A DNA stretch of 64,000 nt. Origin: Salvelinus alpinus. Lineage: Eukaryota; Chordata; Actinopteri; Salmoniformes; Salmonidae. This document shows positions 1 to 11,591 of the stretch, piece by piece. Below the pieces are notes generated by a model. That model searched no databases. It was not told the DNA's origin and worked only from the letters and a program-made list of their open reading frames with translations. A program made the translations under genes and the position numbers. Position 1 is the first letter of the stretch, and each line of letters starts with the position of its first letter. The stretch covers positions 2,743,390 to 2,807,389 of the forward strand of contig NC_092110.1 in assembly GCF_045679555.1 (NCBI RefSeq). The letters run 5' to 3'.

Positions 1-484
1 AGCGATGTTCTATCAATTACCGGGGTCATTTCATGGTTATCTGAGCTATTGCTGTTCAAGCAGGCTGGAAGTTAATAGGAATACGACTTTTAGATCGTGA
101 AAACATCTATCATACATGTCAGATTTCAATAGTGGCCGATGTCATAACGCGGGAGGTTGTCTTCTCTCGAATGAGTCATTGATCATATTTTTGCCATATT
201 CCTACCTTGAGAAATGTGTAATTTAAAAAATATATAGTTCACATATTAATGTTATTTAACACTGTAAAATCAGAAATTACATCATAGGAATTTTGGATGG
301 ATTTTTCCTTTAACGCTTAAAGCAACGGTTGGGGCTCTTAACAAATCTCGGTCAGAACTATGGGGCAAAACAGACAGGGTTGGCTTATATTGTTGATAAC
401 ATGTCAACTATATTTCATCTTCAATGTTTATTGAAAACAACTACAATTGCACAATGAGCACTTCATGTTGGTTAGATAGCTAGT
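1..484. other. no gene recognised
   Basis: AT-rich sequence without a credible coding frame or an element I can name. It precedes a minus-strand LINE tail. Confidence 0.4.
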
Positions 485-1070
485 GAATTTATGCCATTTC
501 ATTATTTTTTGTATTGTATTTACTATGGATCCCAATTAGCTGGGTCCGACAAAATTAAGGCAGTTATACAATTATTATTATTCTTTTTTTTTAATCCACG
601 TGTACGCGTGTGTATAGTGCGTATGTTATCGTGTGTGTATGCATGTGTCTGTGCCTATGTTTGTGTTACTTCACAGTCCCCGCTGTTCCATAAGGTGTAT
701 TTTTACTTGCTTTTTGAATCTGATTCTACTGCTAGCATCAGTTACTTGATGTGGAATAGAGTTCCATGTAGTCATGGCTACATGGCTACACCAGAGACCT
801 CTGGTGGCATGCATGGGTGTCCAAGCTATGTGCTAGTATTTTAAACAGACAGCTCGGTACCTTCAGCTTGTCAACACCTCTTACAAAAACAAGTAATGAG
901 GAAGTCAATATCTTCCACTTTGAGCCATGAGAGATTGACATGCATGTCATTAATGTTAGCTCACCCTATCCTTTTAAGGGCCAGCTGTGCTGCTCTGTTC
1001 TGAGCCAACTGCAATTTTCCCATGTCCCTCTTTGTGGCACCTGACCACACGACTGAACAGTAGTTATCCA
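485..1070 (-). mobile_element. non-LTR retrotransposon 3' fragment (minus)
   Basis: Read on the minus strand, 1070-961 codes for a peptide containing SVVWSGATKRDMGKLQ...QNRAAQ, typical of the region after the reverse transcriptase fingers/palm in teleost LINEs. Near 515-575 is the common salmonid tail motif atggatccca-attagctg. The frame is broken elsewhere. It is abutted at about 1070 by a truncated Tc1. Confidence 0.5.
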
Positions 1071-1869
1071 GACAGAACCCACTCCTCAGTAAAAGGCACG
1101 ACAGTCTGCTTGGAGTTTGCCAAAAGGCACCTAAAGGACTCTGACCATGAGAAACAAGATTCTCTGGTCTGATGAAACCAAGATTTAACACTTTGGCCTG
1201 GATGCCAAGCGTCACGTCTGGAGGAAACCTGGCAACATCCCAATGGTGGTGGCAGCATCATGCTGTGGGTATGTTTTTCAGCAGCAGGCCCTAGGAGACG
1301 ATTCAGGATTGAGGGAAAGATGTACAGAGCAAAGTACAGAGAGATCTTTGATGAAAATGTGCTCCAGAGTACTCAGAACCTCAGACTAGGGCGACGGTTC
1401 ACCTTTCAACAGGACAACGACCCTAAGCACACAGCAAAGACAACGCAGGAGTGGCTTCGGGACAAGTCTCCGAATGTCCTTGAGAGGCCCAGCCAGAGCC
1501 CAGACTTGAACTCGATCTAACATCTCCGGAGAGATCTAAAAATAGCTGTGCAGCGACACTCCCCATCCAACCTGACAGAGCTTGAGAAGATCTGCAGAGA
1601 AGAACGGGATAAACTCCCCAAATACGGGTGTGCCAAGCTAACGTCATACCCAAAAGGACTCGAGGCTGTAATCACTGCCAAAGGTGCTTCAACAAAGTAC
1701 TTAGTAAATGGTCTGAATACTTATGTAGATGTGATATTTCCGTTGTCATTATGGGGTAGTGTGTGTAGATTGATGACGGGGAAAAAACGATTTAATCAAT
1801 TTTAGAATAAGACTAACGTAACAAAATGTGGAAAAAGTCAAGGGGTCTGAATACTTTCTGGAGGCACTG
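1071..1869 (+). mobile_element. Tc1-like element, family A, 5'-truncated
   Basis: Carries the 3' half of a Tc1 transposase in broken frames (SQSPDLNSI followed by a stop where NPIEHLW is expected; then a fragment reading SNLTELEKICREE). It ends with the family A inverted repeat, tgaatactttctggaggcactg, followed by TA at 1870-1871. The left inverted repeat and the HTH-coding part are missing. Confidence 0.85.
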
Positions 1870-1871
1870 TA

Positions 1872-2618
1872 TAAGATCTCCTAAACCTGTGTTAACCTCA
1901 GACCTTATTTTCGGCATTTATTCCAAAACCCTATATTTTTCCCCATAGGGATGGCTGAACCAATGATGTGTATAAACGTGACTGGGCCGAACGAACCAGG
2001 GGTAAATTATTTCCGGGTTTTAGCAGTACAAGCTGGCGAGCTCTATAGAGCACCACACCACATTGAATGTGTCATAGTACCCATAAAACCTAGCAGTCAT
2101 GCAGGGAAATGGTTCCAATTGTTTTCCCATCATTCATTTTTCCCCATAGGGGATTTTAAAAACACATAAAATAAGGGCTGTGTTTCGTGTAGGCTTACCC
2201 TGGCATGACGTTTTGATAAACATGTAAATCTCTCTCAGACAAGGTGACTTATCAATATATTAGACTCTATTTAACGCTCAGTTTTGTAAATGCTAATTAG
2301 CATCAAAGTAGACATCATGCAAAACTACAAATCCCTGCAAGCTCCTGCACATCAACTCTAGCTGATACCTTTTCTAACAGGTATTGTGTCAATTTAAAAC
2401 TTGCACAAGACAGTTCAAAGAATTTTCAATTTTATAGAAATGTTGCCAATTTATTAGTTGCTACATTTATTTAACATTAGATAGTTAATCAAGATAATCT
2501 TACCTTTGACTCGCTTTCGGATCATCATGGCATTTGTAGTACTTTATGATAGCCACATTAGCACCTAATTAGCGTTTCATTATGGGGGGGTAAATACAGG
2601 CGAATATACACTGCATGA
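1872..2618. other. no gene recognised
   Basis: Includes two copies of a short ttccccatagg motif (about 1940 and 2140) suggesting an old repeat, but no coding similarity that I can name. An ATG-started frame at 1951-2169 has no recognisable content. Confidence 0.35.
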
Positions 2619-2919
2619 TCAAAAGTATGTGGACACCTGCTCGTCGAACATCTCATTCCACATTCATGGGCATTAATATATAACATTGATGTTGGAAAAT
2701 TGCTGCAGGGACTTGGTTCTATTTATTTATTTATTTTTTAAGCCACAAGAGCATTAGTGAGGTCATTAACTGTTCAGCAGTCTTATGGCTTGGGGGTAGA
2801 AGCTGTTAAGGAGCCTTTTGGACATAGACTTGACGCTCCGGTACCGCTTGCCGTGCGGTAGCAGAGAGAACAGTCTATAAGACTGGAGTCAGGTCGGGCA
2901 CATATGTTGGCCGATTAGC
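2619..2919 (-). mobile_element. Tc1-like element, family J, internally deleted, with insertion
   Basis: Begins after TA with the inverted repeat reading gatcaaaagtatgtggaca and cctgctcgtcgaac, then jumps to minus-strand transposase sequence (gccacaagagcattagtgagg). A 126-bp foreign piece interrupts it at 2765-2890, flanked by AGGTC on both sides. It ends by truncation near 2919. Confidence 0.75.
2765..2890 (-). mobile_element. 126-bp LINE ORF fragment with 5-bp target duplication
   Basis: On the minus strand it codes for a peptide like LPHGKRYRSAKS...KRLLNSFYP, matching the C-terminal end of the LINE ORF at 12693-13872 (there LPHGKRYWSAKS). It is bordered by AGGTC (2760-2764 and 2891-2895), and removing it restores continuous Tc1 sequence. 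Confidence 0.7.
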
Positions 2920-2934
2920 ATTTGGCTCTCGTAG

Positions 2935-3868
2935 CGTTCAAAGAGCACACTGGACGCTCTGACAGAGGAGTAGGGTCGATCCGAGCGTTTAACGCCAGTC
3001 AAGCACCCAAGCTAACTGGCTAACGTTGGCTAGCTACTTCCAAACACAAATGAAAGAACACTTCACTCTGACCATTTTACTCGCCCTAGTAGAGATGGTT
3101 AGGCTGTTTTCATGTTATCCAGAGCATTGGTGACTGTAACTGTGCTGCTGGCAACAATTTAATTAAGCTTTTTTTTGCCGACCTTTACTGACACCGGCCA
3201 TATTCAACAGGTGATGAGCGTTTGTAAATTCATCAGTTATTCTGCACGAGAGTGCTCTGAAATCGGAGTAGATAGCCAGAATGAACAATGTCCATTGAAA
3301 CGCACAACGACTATACCACTTAGCTAAGAATGATGTGAATAATAAAGACAATAAACATTGGGTAGTTAGTTAGATAGCAGATAGTTAACAATACTGCCTG
3401 ACAAGTTCGATATATATTAGTAGCCAACTAACGCTAGGTAACGAGCTAACATACCAGTACATACTGCTGTAATGCTATGCGGTTCGTTATGATAGCGTAG
3501 CTAATAAATTGTCAGCCAACATAACGTGTAACGTAACTTATTTGAAAAGTCATTACTTTATTACATTGCTCAACATTTTAACATGTCATAATTAGTTAAA
3601 GCAATGAATTTGTATCCACTCTCATTTTGCATATTTTCCTCCAATCTGAAAACGTGAAGCCACGCCCATTTTCTGAAGAATTGCATTATGGGCCCTAAAA
3701 GCACGGACATAGTGTCCACTGCATGTATACTTTGTATTTTGGCGAATTTAGTATGACATCCAGGAACTTTTGGCATACTAACTATATCCATACTTTGACC
3801 AATAAGCATACTATATACTCAATTCATGTCACAAATAGTACAGTTAGTATGAGCATTCGAACATAGCT
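2935..3868 (+). repeat. left-truncated copy of the 33098-34373 TIR element
   Basis: Aligns in the same orientation with 33375-34373: shared blocks include tagcta-cttcca-acacaaatga, ctgacaccggcc, ctctgaaatcggag and catactatatactcaatt. It ends with acatagct at 3868 and lacks the left terminal repeat. No transposase is coded. Confidence 0.8.
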
Positions 3869-3869
3869 C

Positions 3870-4837
3870 AAGTTTGTTTCTAGTAATCTCTCCTCCACCA
3901 GGGGCCTCTTTTTCTTTGGACTTTATTTGGCCATTGGCAACCAACTTTAAGGTGCTTTACCACCACCAACTGGACTGGAGTGTGGACCTCAGTTCATCTT
4001 TCATTATAAACTGGGTGGTTCGAGCACTGAATGCTGATTGGCTGACAGCCGTAGTATATCAGACCGTATATCACGGGTATGACAAAACATTTATTTTTAC
4101 TGCTCTAATTACTTTGGTAACCAGTTTATAACAGCAATAAGCCACCTCGGGGGTTTGTGGTATATGGCCAATATACCACGCCTAAGGGCTGTATCCAGGC
4201 ACTATGCGTTGCATCGTGCATAAGAACATCCCTTAGCCGTGGTAAATTGGCCATATACCACACCCCCTCGTGCCCTATTGTTAATAACCCACATGAGTAT
4301 ATGCTCCTAAAAACCAATGAGGAGATGGGAGAGGCGGGACTTGCAGAGTGTGAAGAGTCACTGGAAACAAGTTGTTTTAGCACCTGCCTAGAAGACGCGC
4401 GCAAGCAGTGTGGGTGCAATGATTGAATAACATGTATGTGTAAATGTATTTTGTACGCGACGTGGGCGGTGTAATATGTTGACCAGACCGGATGTAAATG
4501 TACATGTTATTCAATCATTGCACCGACACTGCTCGCAGAGCATCTGCATGGCCAGGAGCTAAAATAGAAATGGGTTATATTAGTGACTCAACGCGCTGCA
4601 AGTCTGGCCTCTCCCATCTCCTCATTGGTTTTCAGCAGCATATACCAAAATGCCATCTCCTCATTGGTTTTCAGGAGCATATACCCACATGGGTGATTGA
4701 AAGATTAACTTAGGTCCACACTCCAGTCGGTTGCTATAATGCACCTAAAGTTGGTTGCCAAAAGCCATATAAAGCCCAAAATAAAAAGATGAAGAAACTT
4801 GAAGGAAGGAGGAGAGATGACTAGAAACAAATTTGGT
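3870..4837. mobile_element. foldback (long inverted repeat) element with nested MITEs
   Basis: 3870-4010 is the inverse of about 4700-4837 (gtttctagt...atctctcctcc at both ends), and inner segments also pair: gcaatgattgaataacatgta at 4416-4436 against tacatgttattcaatcattgc near 4501-4521, and ccaatgaggagatgg at 4314 against its complements near 4614 and 4651. The centre of symmetry is near 4465. The left arm alone contains an extra insert at about 4006-4288. The right arm has a roughly 40-bp tandem duplication around ctcattggttttcag. No ORF is significant. Confidence 0.75.
4006..4288. mobile_element. palindromic MITE(s) inserted in the foldback arm
   Basis: 4006-4130 is bounded by tataaactgg and ccagtttata. 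4128-4288 is itself a palindrome: gtggtatatggccaa near 4157 pairs with ttggccatataccac near 4247, and agggctgt pairs with acatccct. This is a repeat type common in salmonid DNA. It is absent from the right arm of the host foldback, which makes it a later insertion. Confidence 0.7.
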
Positions 4838-6391
4838 TTACCGTTTCATCTGTGAATTAATTGTTGGAGTAGAGGACCTTGTGCATTTCAGGTAAAATAA
4901 ATAACCCAATGTTTATCTCCCAGGACAAATGAGATAGCAAAAGCAAGCTAGCTAGCTAAATTGCCATAAATGTTTAATGCTTTTCGACCTGTCCCAAAAA
5001 TGTTATAATTGGTTCTGAGTTTGTTTTGATATTTCAACCTGCATGTCCTAATCGCATCTGATGTGGGTGGACAAAATTAACGTGCGTGTGCGGTCTTGTC
5101 AGCATGTAAAAGATTAGCCGTGTAACGTTAGTGTCGCTCACCTGTGAACTGAACTCTGCTTGCCTTGGCATCCCGGACCCCCTGGTCTCTGAACACGAAT
5201 GATACTAGTGTAGACGGAAATTATGTGATGTGCTTTTACAGAACTTGACATGGTAATAATACGGTAAACGTCGGTACCCTGAACTGTACTCCCACACAAG
5301 GGCCAGCCAATTACGGAGCCATTCTGCCTCGATCAGACAACCGCAAAATATATGTTACCTACAGTAGTCTATGAATGGGTACAGTACCGTTAGGTAACGT
5401 TAGTTCTTACCGTTTCAAACTTCTTCTTGTCGATGTCGGTGATTTCTCTTGGTTTTCTGGCTAAATGTGTTAGAGAACACATTTCCATGTTGGTACATTG
5501 CACAGACGAGAAGTTAAGTTTCCGTGGAGACCGTATGAGATTCACGGTTGGTTACCTGTTCTTCTTCGGTATCATGGTGTTCGCACATTTTGTTTGTGCA
5601 TGCCGCCACCTACCGTGCGGTAGTGTGTGGTCAATCACGTTACATTTTGGTTACATGTTTGATAGTGGTGGAAAAAGTACCACCCGCTAAACCTGAATAG
5701 TGTAGGGCAGCAGGTCTAAGCATTAGGTGTGGCCTAATAGTCAACATAGAACAACATAATAGCAGCCCAATTCATTGGCCTACACTACATATTAAACACA
5801 ATTAACACATCTGATTAGTACGCTATATAATCAGTTCAATGTCAATAACATATCCTAATATTTTCAGTATGATTACACTGATAAAATCACAAGTCTCTAT
5901 TAAATTCGTTTTTTATATTTCTTTGTCCGTTGATTGTGGAAAGACAGCTAGCAACCAAGAGAAAATGTCACCCTGAAAAAGTCTCAAAAGAAAGGTGGAT
6001 AGTTTCAGGGAAGAATGGACAGAGAAATAGGTATTCTTACCATATTTCTCCAATGTCAAACCACAATGTCTTGTTTGAAACTAAAATGTTTCTGTTTGCA
6101 AATAATCAAACATTAGACATCCGTATGAATCTAAGTATGGCACTTCCAAGTTACCTTTCCACGCATACAGAGGCTCAACTGAGGCAGAAAAATGTAAGCT
6201 TCAACCCATGGCTACTCATCCGTTGCTTAACCCAACATAAGTGCTTCTATAAAAACTCCCTGGGTTTAAACATCCTATTTTCAGAAAATGAAAAGCTCAA
6301 TTAATAGAGACAGAATAGCAAAGTACATTTTTTGACTCCTCGAATATTGAAGGTCGCAGCTCAGCTTCAGAATGTCATAGAGCAGAATCAA
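4838..6391. other. no gene recognised
   Basis: Two uninterrupted frames (5427-5690 and 5930-6304, +) are present, but neither has a recognisable domain, splice support or codon pattern that I would trust. A tggtggaaaaagtac motif near 5664 is common in teleost repeats. Confidence 0.35.
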
Positions 6392-6609
6392 TACAGTGCA
6401 TTCGGAAAGTATTCAGACCCCTTGACTTTTTCCACATATCATTAGGTTACAGCCTTATTCTAAAATGTATTAATAGTTTTCCCCCCTCAATCTACACACA
6501 ATACCCCATAATGACAAAGCAAAATCGGGTTTAGAAATGTTTGCAAATGTACATAAAAAAAAACTGATATCACATTTACATAAGTATTCAGACCCTTTAC
6601 TCAGTACTT

Positions 6610-7605
6610 TGTTGAAGCACCTTTGGCAGCGATTACAGCCTCGAGTCTTCTTGGGTATGACGCAACAAGCTCACCTGTATTTGGGGAGTTTCTCCCATTC
6701 TTCTCTGCATATCCTCTCAAGCTCTGTCAGGTTGGATTGGGAGCGTTGTTTCACAGGTATTTTCAGGTCTCTCCAGAGATGTTCGATCGGGTTGAAGTCC
6801 GGGCTCTGGCTGGGCCACTCAAGAACATTCAGAGACTTGTCCCGAAGCCACTCCTGCGTTGTGCTTAGGGTCATTGTCCTGTTAGAAGGTGAAACTTCGC
6901 CTCAGTCTGAGGTCCTGAGCGCTTTGGAGCAGGTTTTCATTAAGGATCTCACTGTCCTTTGCTACTGTTCCCCGGGCGCCGAAGACGTGGATGTCGATTA
7001 AGGCAGCCCCCCGCACCTCTCTGATTCAGAGGCGTTGGGTTAAAGGCGAAAGACACATTTTAGTTGAAGGCATTCATTTGTACAACTGACTAGGTATCCG
7101 CCTTTTACATTACGTTAATCTTTTCCTCAAACCTGACTAGTCTCCCAGTCCCTGCCTCTGAAAAACATCTCCATAGCATGATGCTGCCACCACTATGCTT
7201 CACCGTAGGGATGGTGCCAGGATTCCCTCCAGACGTGAAGCTTGGCATTCAGGCCAAAGAGTTCAATCTTGGTTTCATCAGACCAGAGAATCTTGTTTCT
7301 CATATTCTGAGAGTCTTTAGGTGCCTTTTTTGCAAACTCCAAGCGGACTGTCATGTGCCTTTTACTGAGGAGTGGCTTCTGTCTGTCCACTCTACCATAA
7401 AGGCCTGATTGGTGGAGCGCTGCAGAGATGGTTGTCTTTCTGGAAGGTTCTACCATCTCCAAAGAGGAACTCTAGAGCTGTCAGAGTGACCATCATGTTC
7501 TTTGTCACCTCCCTGACCAAGACCCTCCGAATGCTCATTTTCCCCAGATCTCTGCCTCGACACAATCCTGTCTCAGAGCTCTATGGACAATTCCTTCGAC
7601 CTCAT
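6610..7605 (-). pseudogene. Tc1 transposase, family A, decayed
   Basis: The start MRSKELSIEL is followed by TGA where Arg (CGA) is expected, a CpG-type change. Downstream pieces keep [13 protein letters not shown] (first catalytic Asp) and SQSPDFNPIEHLW (catalytic Glu), but the middle is replaced by the insertion. It cannot make transposase. Confidence 0.85.
6968..7115 (+). mobile_element. SINE-like 3' fragment inside the Tc1
   Basis: Sequence with gcagccccccgcacctctct and gtacaactgactaggtatcc is a widespread salmonid short repeat tail, found here between two halves of Tc1 sequence (…ctttgctac and cctgactagtctcc…). No clean target duplication was found, so the borders are approximate. Confidence 0.45.
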
Positions 7606-8092
7606 AGCTTGGTTTTTGCTCTGACATGCACTGTCAATGTTGGGACCTAATATAGACAGATGTGTGCCTTTCCAAATCATGTACAATCAATTGAATTTAC
7701 AACAGGTGGACTCCAATAAAGTTGAAGAAACATCAAGGATGATCAATGGAAACAGGATGCACCTGAGCTCAATTTCAAGTCTCATAGCAAAGAGTCTGAA
7801 TACTTATGTAAATAAGGCATTTCTGTTTTATTTTTAATACATTTGCTAAAATGTCTAAACCTGGTTTCGCTTTGTCATTATGGGGTATTGTGTGTGTAGA
7901 TTGCTGAGGAAATGTTTTTATTTAATCAATTTTAGAATAAGGCCAACGTAACAAAATGTGGAAAAAGTCAAGGGGTCTGAATACTTTCTGTAGGCACTGT
8001 ATACCCATATGCATTTTCCCCCCTCTGATAACCAGGTGGTGAATCGCATCTCTGCATGTCTGGCAGACATATCAGTGTGGATGACGGATCAC

Positions 8093-11000
8093 TCATAACT
8101 TCCGGCGCCGAAAAGAGATGGCTGCCTCGCTTCGTGTTCCTTGGAAAATATGCAGTATTTTGTTTTTTTACGTGTTATTTCTTACATCGGTACCCCGGGT
8201 AATCTTAGGTTTCATTACATACAGTCGGGAGGAACTACTGAATATACGATTAACGTCAACTCATCATCGTTCCTACCAGGAATATGACTTTCCCGAAACG
8301 GATCCAGTGTTTTGCCTTCCACACAATACAATGGATCTGATCCCAGCCGGCGACCCTGTGCGACGCCGAAAAAGGGGAAAACGTGGCGGTCTCGTGGTCA
8401 GGCTTCGGAGACGGGCACATCGCGCTCCACTCCCTAGCATACTACTCGCCAATGTCCAGTCTCTTGACAATAAGGTTGATGAAATCCGAGCACGGGTAGC
8501 ATTCCAGAGAGACATCAGGGATTGCAACGTGCTCTGCTTCACGGAAACATGGCTAACTCAAGGGACGCTAAAGGAGTCGGTGCAGCCAGCTGGTTTCTTC
8601 ATGCATCGCGCCGACAGAAACAAACATCTTTCCGGTAAGAAGAGGGGCGGGGGGGTATGCCTTATGATTAACGAGAAGTGGTGTGATCATCATAACAACA
8701 CACAAGAACTCAAGTCGTTCTGTTCACCTGATCTAGAACTCCTCACAATCAAATGTCGACCGCATTATCTACCAAGGGAATTCTCGTCAATCATAATCAC
8801 AGCCGTATACATTCCCCCCCAAGCAGACACATCGATGGCCCTGAACGAACTTTATCTGACTCTTTGTAAACTGGAAACCACACACCCTGAGGCTGCATTC
8901 ATCGTAGCTGGGGATTTTAACAAGGCTAATCTAAAAACAAAACTCCCTAAATTCTATCAGCATATCGATTGTGCTACCAGGGCTGGAAAAACACTAGACC
9001 ATTGTTATACTAATTTCCGCGACGCTTATAAGGCCCTCCCCCGCCCCCCTTTCGGAAAAGCTGACCACGACTCCATTTTGTTGATTCCAGCCTACAAACA
9101 AAAACTCAAACAACAAGCTCCCGCGCTCAGGTCTGTTCAACGCTGGTCCGACCAATCTGAATCCACGCTTCAAGACTGCTTCGATCACGCGGATTGGAAT
9201 ATGTTCCGCATCGCGTCCAACAACAATATTGACGAATATGCTGATTCGGTGAGCGAGTTCATTAGGAAGTGCATTGACGATGTCGTACCCACAGCAACGA
9301 TAAAAACATTCCCAAACCAGAAACCGTGGATTGACGGCAGCATTCGCGTGAAACTGAAAGCGCGAACCACTGCTTTTAACCAGGGCAAGGTGACCGGAAG
9401 CATGACCGAATACAAACAGTGTAGCTATTCTCTCCGCAAGGCAATCAAACAGGCTAAGTCTCAGTACAGAGACAAAATCGAGTCGAAATTCAACAGCTCA
9501 GACACAAGAGGTATGTGGCAGGGTCTACAGTCAATCACGGATTACAAAAAGAAAACCAGCCCCGTCGAGGACCAGGATGTCTTGCTCCCAGACAGGCTAA
9601 ACAACTTTTTTGCCCGCTTTGAGGACAATACAGTGCCACTGACACGGCCCCCTACCAAAACCTGCGGGCTCTCCTTCACTGCAGCCGAGGTGAGTAAAAC
9701 ATTTAAACGTGTTAACCCTCGCAAGGCTGCAGGCCCAGACGGCATTCCCAGCCGCGTCCTCAGAGCATGCGCAGACCAGCTGGCTGGTGTGTTTACGGAC
9801 ATATTCAATCAATCCTTATCCCAGTCTGCTGTTCCCACATGCTTCAAGAGGGCCACCATTGTTCCTGTTCCCAAGAAAGCTAAGGTAACTGAGCTAAACG
9901 ACTACCGCCCCGTAGCACTCACTTCCGTCATCATGAAGTGCTTTGAGAGACTAGTCAAGGACCATATCACCTCCACCCTACCGGACACCCTAGACCCACT
10001 CCAATTTGCTTACCGACCCAATAGGTCCACAGACGACGCAATCGCAACCACACTGCACACTGCCCTAACCCATCTGGACAAGAGGAATACCCATGTGAGA
10101 ATGCTGTTCATCGATTACAGCTCAGCATTTAACACCATAGTACCCTCCAAACTCGTCATCAAGCTCGAGACCCTGGGTCTCGACCCCGCCCTGTGCAACT
10201 GGGTCCTGGACTTCCTGACGGGCCGCCCCCAGGTGGTGAGGGTAGGTAACAACATCTCCACCCCGCTGATCCTCAACACTGGGGCCCCACAAGGGTGCGT
10301 TCTGAGCCCTCTCCTGTACTCCCTGTTCACCCACGACTGCGTGGCCATGCACGCCTCCAACTCAATCATCAAGTTTGCGGATGACACTACAGTGGTAGGC
10401 TTGATCACCAACAACGACGAGACGGCCTACAGGGAGGAGGTGAGGGCCCTCGGAGTGTGGTGTCAGGAAAATAACCTCATACTCAACGTCAACAAAACAA
10501 AGGAGATGATTGTGGACTTCAGGAAACAGCAGAGGGAGCACCCCCCTATCCACATCGACGGGTCAGTAGTGGAGAAGGTGGAAAGTTTTAAGTTCCTCGG
10601 TGTACACATCACGGACAAACTGAATTGGTCCACCCACACAGACAGCGTTGTGAAGAAGGCGCAGCAGCGCCTCTTCAACCTCAGGAGGCTGAAGAAATTC
10701 GGCTTGTCACCAAAAGCACTCACAAACTTCTACAGATGCACAATCGAGAGCATCCTGTCGGGCTGTATCACCGCCTGGTACGGCAACTGCTCCGCCCACA
10801 ACCGTAAGGCTCTCCAGAGGGTAGTGAGGTCTGCAGAACGCATCACCAGGGGCAAACTACCTGCCCTCCAGGACACCTACACCACCCGATGTCACAGGAA
10901 GGCCATAAAGATCATCAAGGACAACAACCACCCAAGCCACTGCCTGTTCACCCCGCTATCATCCAGAAGGCGAGGTCAGTACAGGTGCATCAAAGCAGGG

Positions 11001-11585
11001 ACCGAGAGACTGAAAAACAGCTTCTATCTCAAGGCCATCAGACTGTTAAACAGCCACCACTAACATTTAGCGGCCGCTGCCAACATACTGACTCAACTCC
11101 AGCCACTTTAAAAATGGGAATTGATGGAAATTATGTAAAAATGTACCACTAGCCACTTTAAGCAATGCCACTTAATACAATGTTTACATACCCTACATTA
11201 CCCATCTCATATGTATATATACTGTACTCTATATCATCTACTGCATCTTGCCATCTTTATGCAATACATGTACCACTAGCCACTTTAAACTATGCCACTT
11301 TATGTTTACATACCCTACAGTACTCATCTCATACGTATATACCGTACTCTATACCATCTACTGCATCTGCCATGCCGTTCTGTACCACCACTCATTCATA
11401 TATCTTTATGTACATATTCTTTATCCCTTTACACTTGTGTGTGTGTGTAAGGTAGTAGTGTGGAATTGTTAGGTTAGATTACTGTTGGTTATTACTGCAT
11501 TGTCGGAACTAGAAGCACAAGCATTTCGCTACACTCGCATTAACATCTGCTAACCATGTGTATGTGACTAATAAAAATTTGATTT
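8093..11585 (+). mobile_element. full-length LINE (type 1; CR1/L2-group) nested in the type 2 LINE
   Basis: Inserted in the older LINE with a GATCAC duplication (8087-8092, 11586-11591). It has a short 5' UTR rich in CpG, one long ORF, a 3' UTR ending gtgactaataaaaatttgattt, and no poly(A) beyond that A-rich end. Length 3493 bp. Tails of the same family occur at 13850-13872, 23640-23725 and 57720-57798. Confidence 0.93.
8118..11063 (+). CDS. LINE ORF: AP endonuclease plus reverse transcriptase (981 aa, intact)
   Basis: Single uninterrupted frame. Residues about 12-33 are hydrophobic. The endonuclease domain (about 106-325) shows NVQSLDNK at 112, TETW at 142-145, GDFN at 265-268 and DHDS at 316-319. 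The reverse transcriptase (about 560-860) shows [16 protein letters not shown] with D666, APQGCVLSP and FADD at 753-756, the catalytic pair. A C-terminal tail of about 120 residues follows. No frameshift or missing key residue, so it could encode an active target-primed reverse transcription machine. The motif set places it in the Jockey superfamily, CR1/L2 group; the finer family is not certain. Confidence 0.92.
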   Translation: MAASLRVPWKICSILFFYVLFLTSVPRVILGFITYSREELLNIRLTSTHHRSYQEYDFPETDPVFCLPHNTMDLIPAGDPVRRRKRGKRGGLVVRLRRRAHRAPLPSILLANVQSLDNKVDEIRARVAFQRDIRDCNVLCFTETWLTQGTLKESVQPAGFFMHRADRNKHLSGKKRGGGVCLMINEKWCDHHNNTQELKSFCSPDLELLTIKCRPHYLPREFSSIIITAVYIPPQADTSMALNELYLTLCKLETTHPEAAFIVAGDFNKANLKTKLPKFYQHIDCATRAGKTLDHCYTNFRDAYKALPRPPFGKADHDSILLIPAYKQKLKQQAPALRSVQRWSDQSESTLQDCFDHADWNMFRIASNNNIDEYADSVSEFIRKCIDDVVPTATIKTFPNQKPWIDGSIRVKLKARTTAFNQGKVTGSMTEYKQCSYSLRKAIKQAKSQYRDKIESKFNSSDTRGMWQGLQSITDYKKKTSPVEDQDVLLPDRLNNFFARFEDNTVPLTRPPTKTCGLSFTAAEVSKTFKRVNPRKAAGPDGIPSRVLRACADQLAGVFTDIFNQSLSQSAVPTCFKRATIVPVPKKAKVTELNDYRPVALTSVIMKCFERLVKDHITSTLPDTLDPLQFAYRPNRSTDDAIATTLHTALTHLDKRNTHVRMLFIDYSSAFNTIVPSKLVIKLETLGLDPALCNWVLDFLTGRPQVVRVGNNISTPLILNTGAPQGCVLSPLLYSLFTHDCVAMHASNSIIKFADDTTVVGLITNNDETAYREEVRALGVWCQENNLILNVNKTKEMIVDFRKQQREHPPIHIDGSVVEKVESFKFLGVHITDKLNWSTHTDSVVKKAQQRLFNLRRLKKFGLSPKALTNFYRCTIESILSGCITAWYGNCSAHNRKALQRVVRSAERITRGKLPALQDTYTTRCHRKAIKIIKDNNHPSHCLFTPLSSRRRGQYRCIKAGTERLKNSFYLKAIRLLNSHH

Positions 11586-11591
11586 GATCAC

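Larger units (their letters stand above)
6394..7999 (-). mobile_element. Tc1-like element, family A, near full length
   Basis: Terminal inverted repeats cagtgcattcggaaagtatt and the inverse at 7980-7999, both flanked by TA (6392-6393 and 8000-8001). The transposase runs on the minus strand. A roughly 150-bp unrelated block (about 6968-7115) interrupts it. The right end lies 15 bp from the LINE that starts at 8015. Confidence 0.92.

Noticed and set aside
491..844. 117-residue + strand frame
   Set aside because: It lies over a minus-strand LINE tail and a GT-rich stretch; no domain or splice support.
5427..6304. Two frames (87 and 124 residues) in a gene-poor stretch
   Set aside because: No recognisable motif, no homology I can name, and codon use looks random; cannot be supported as genes.
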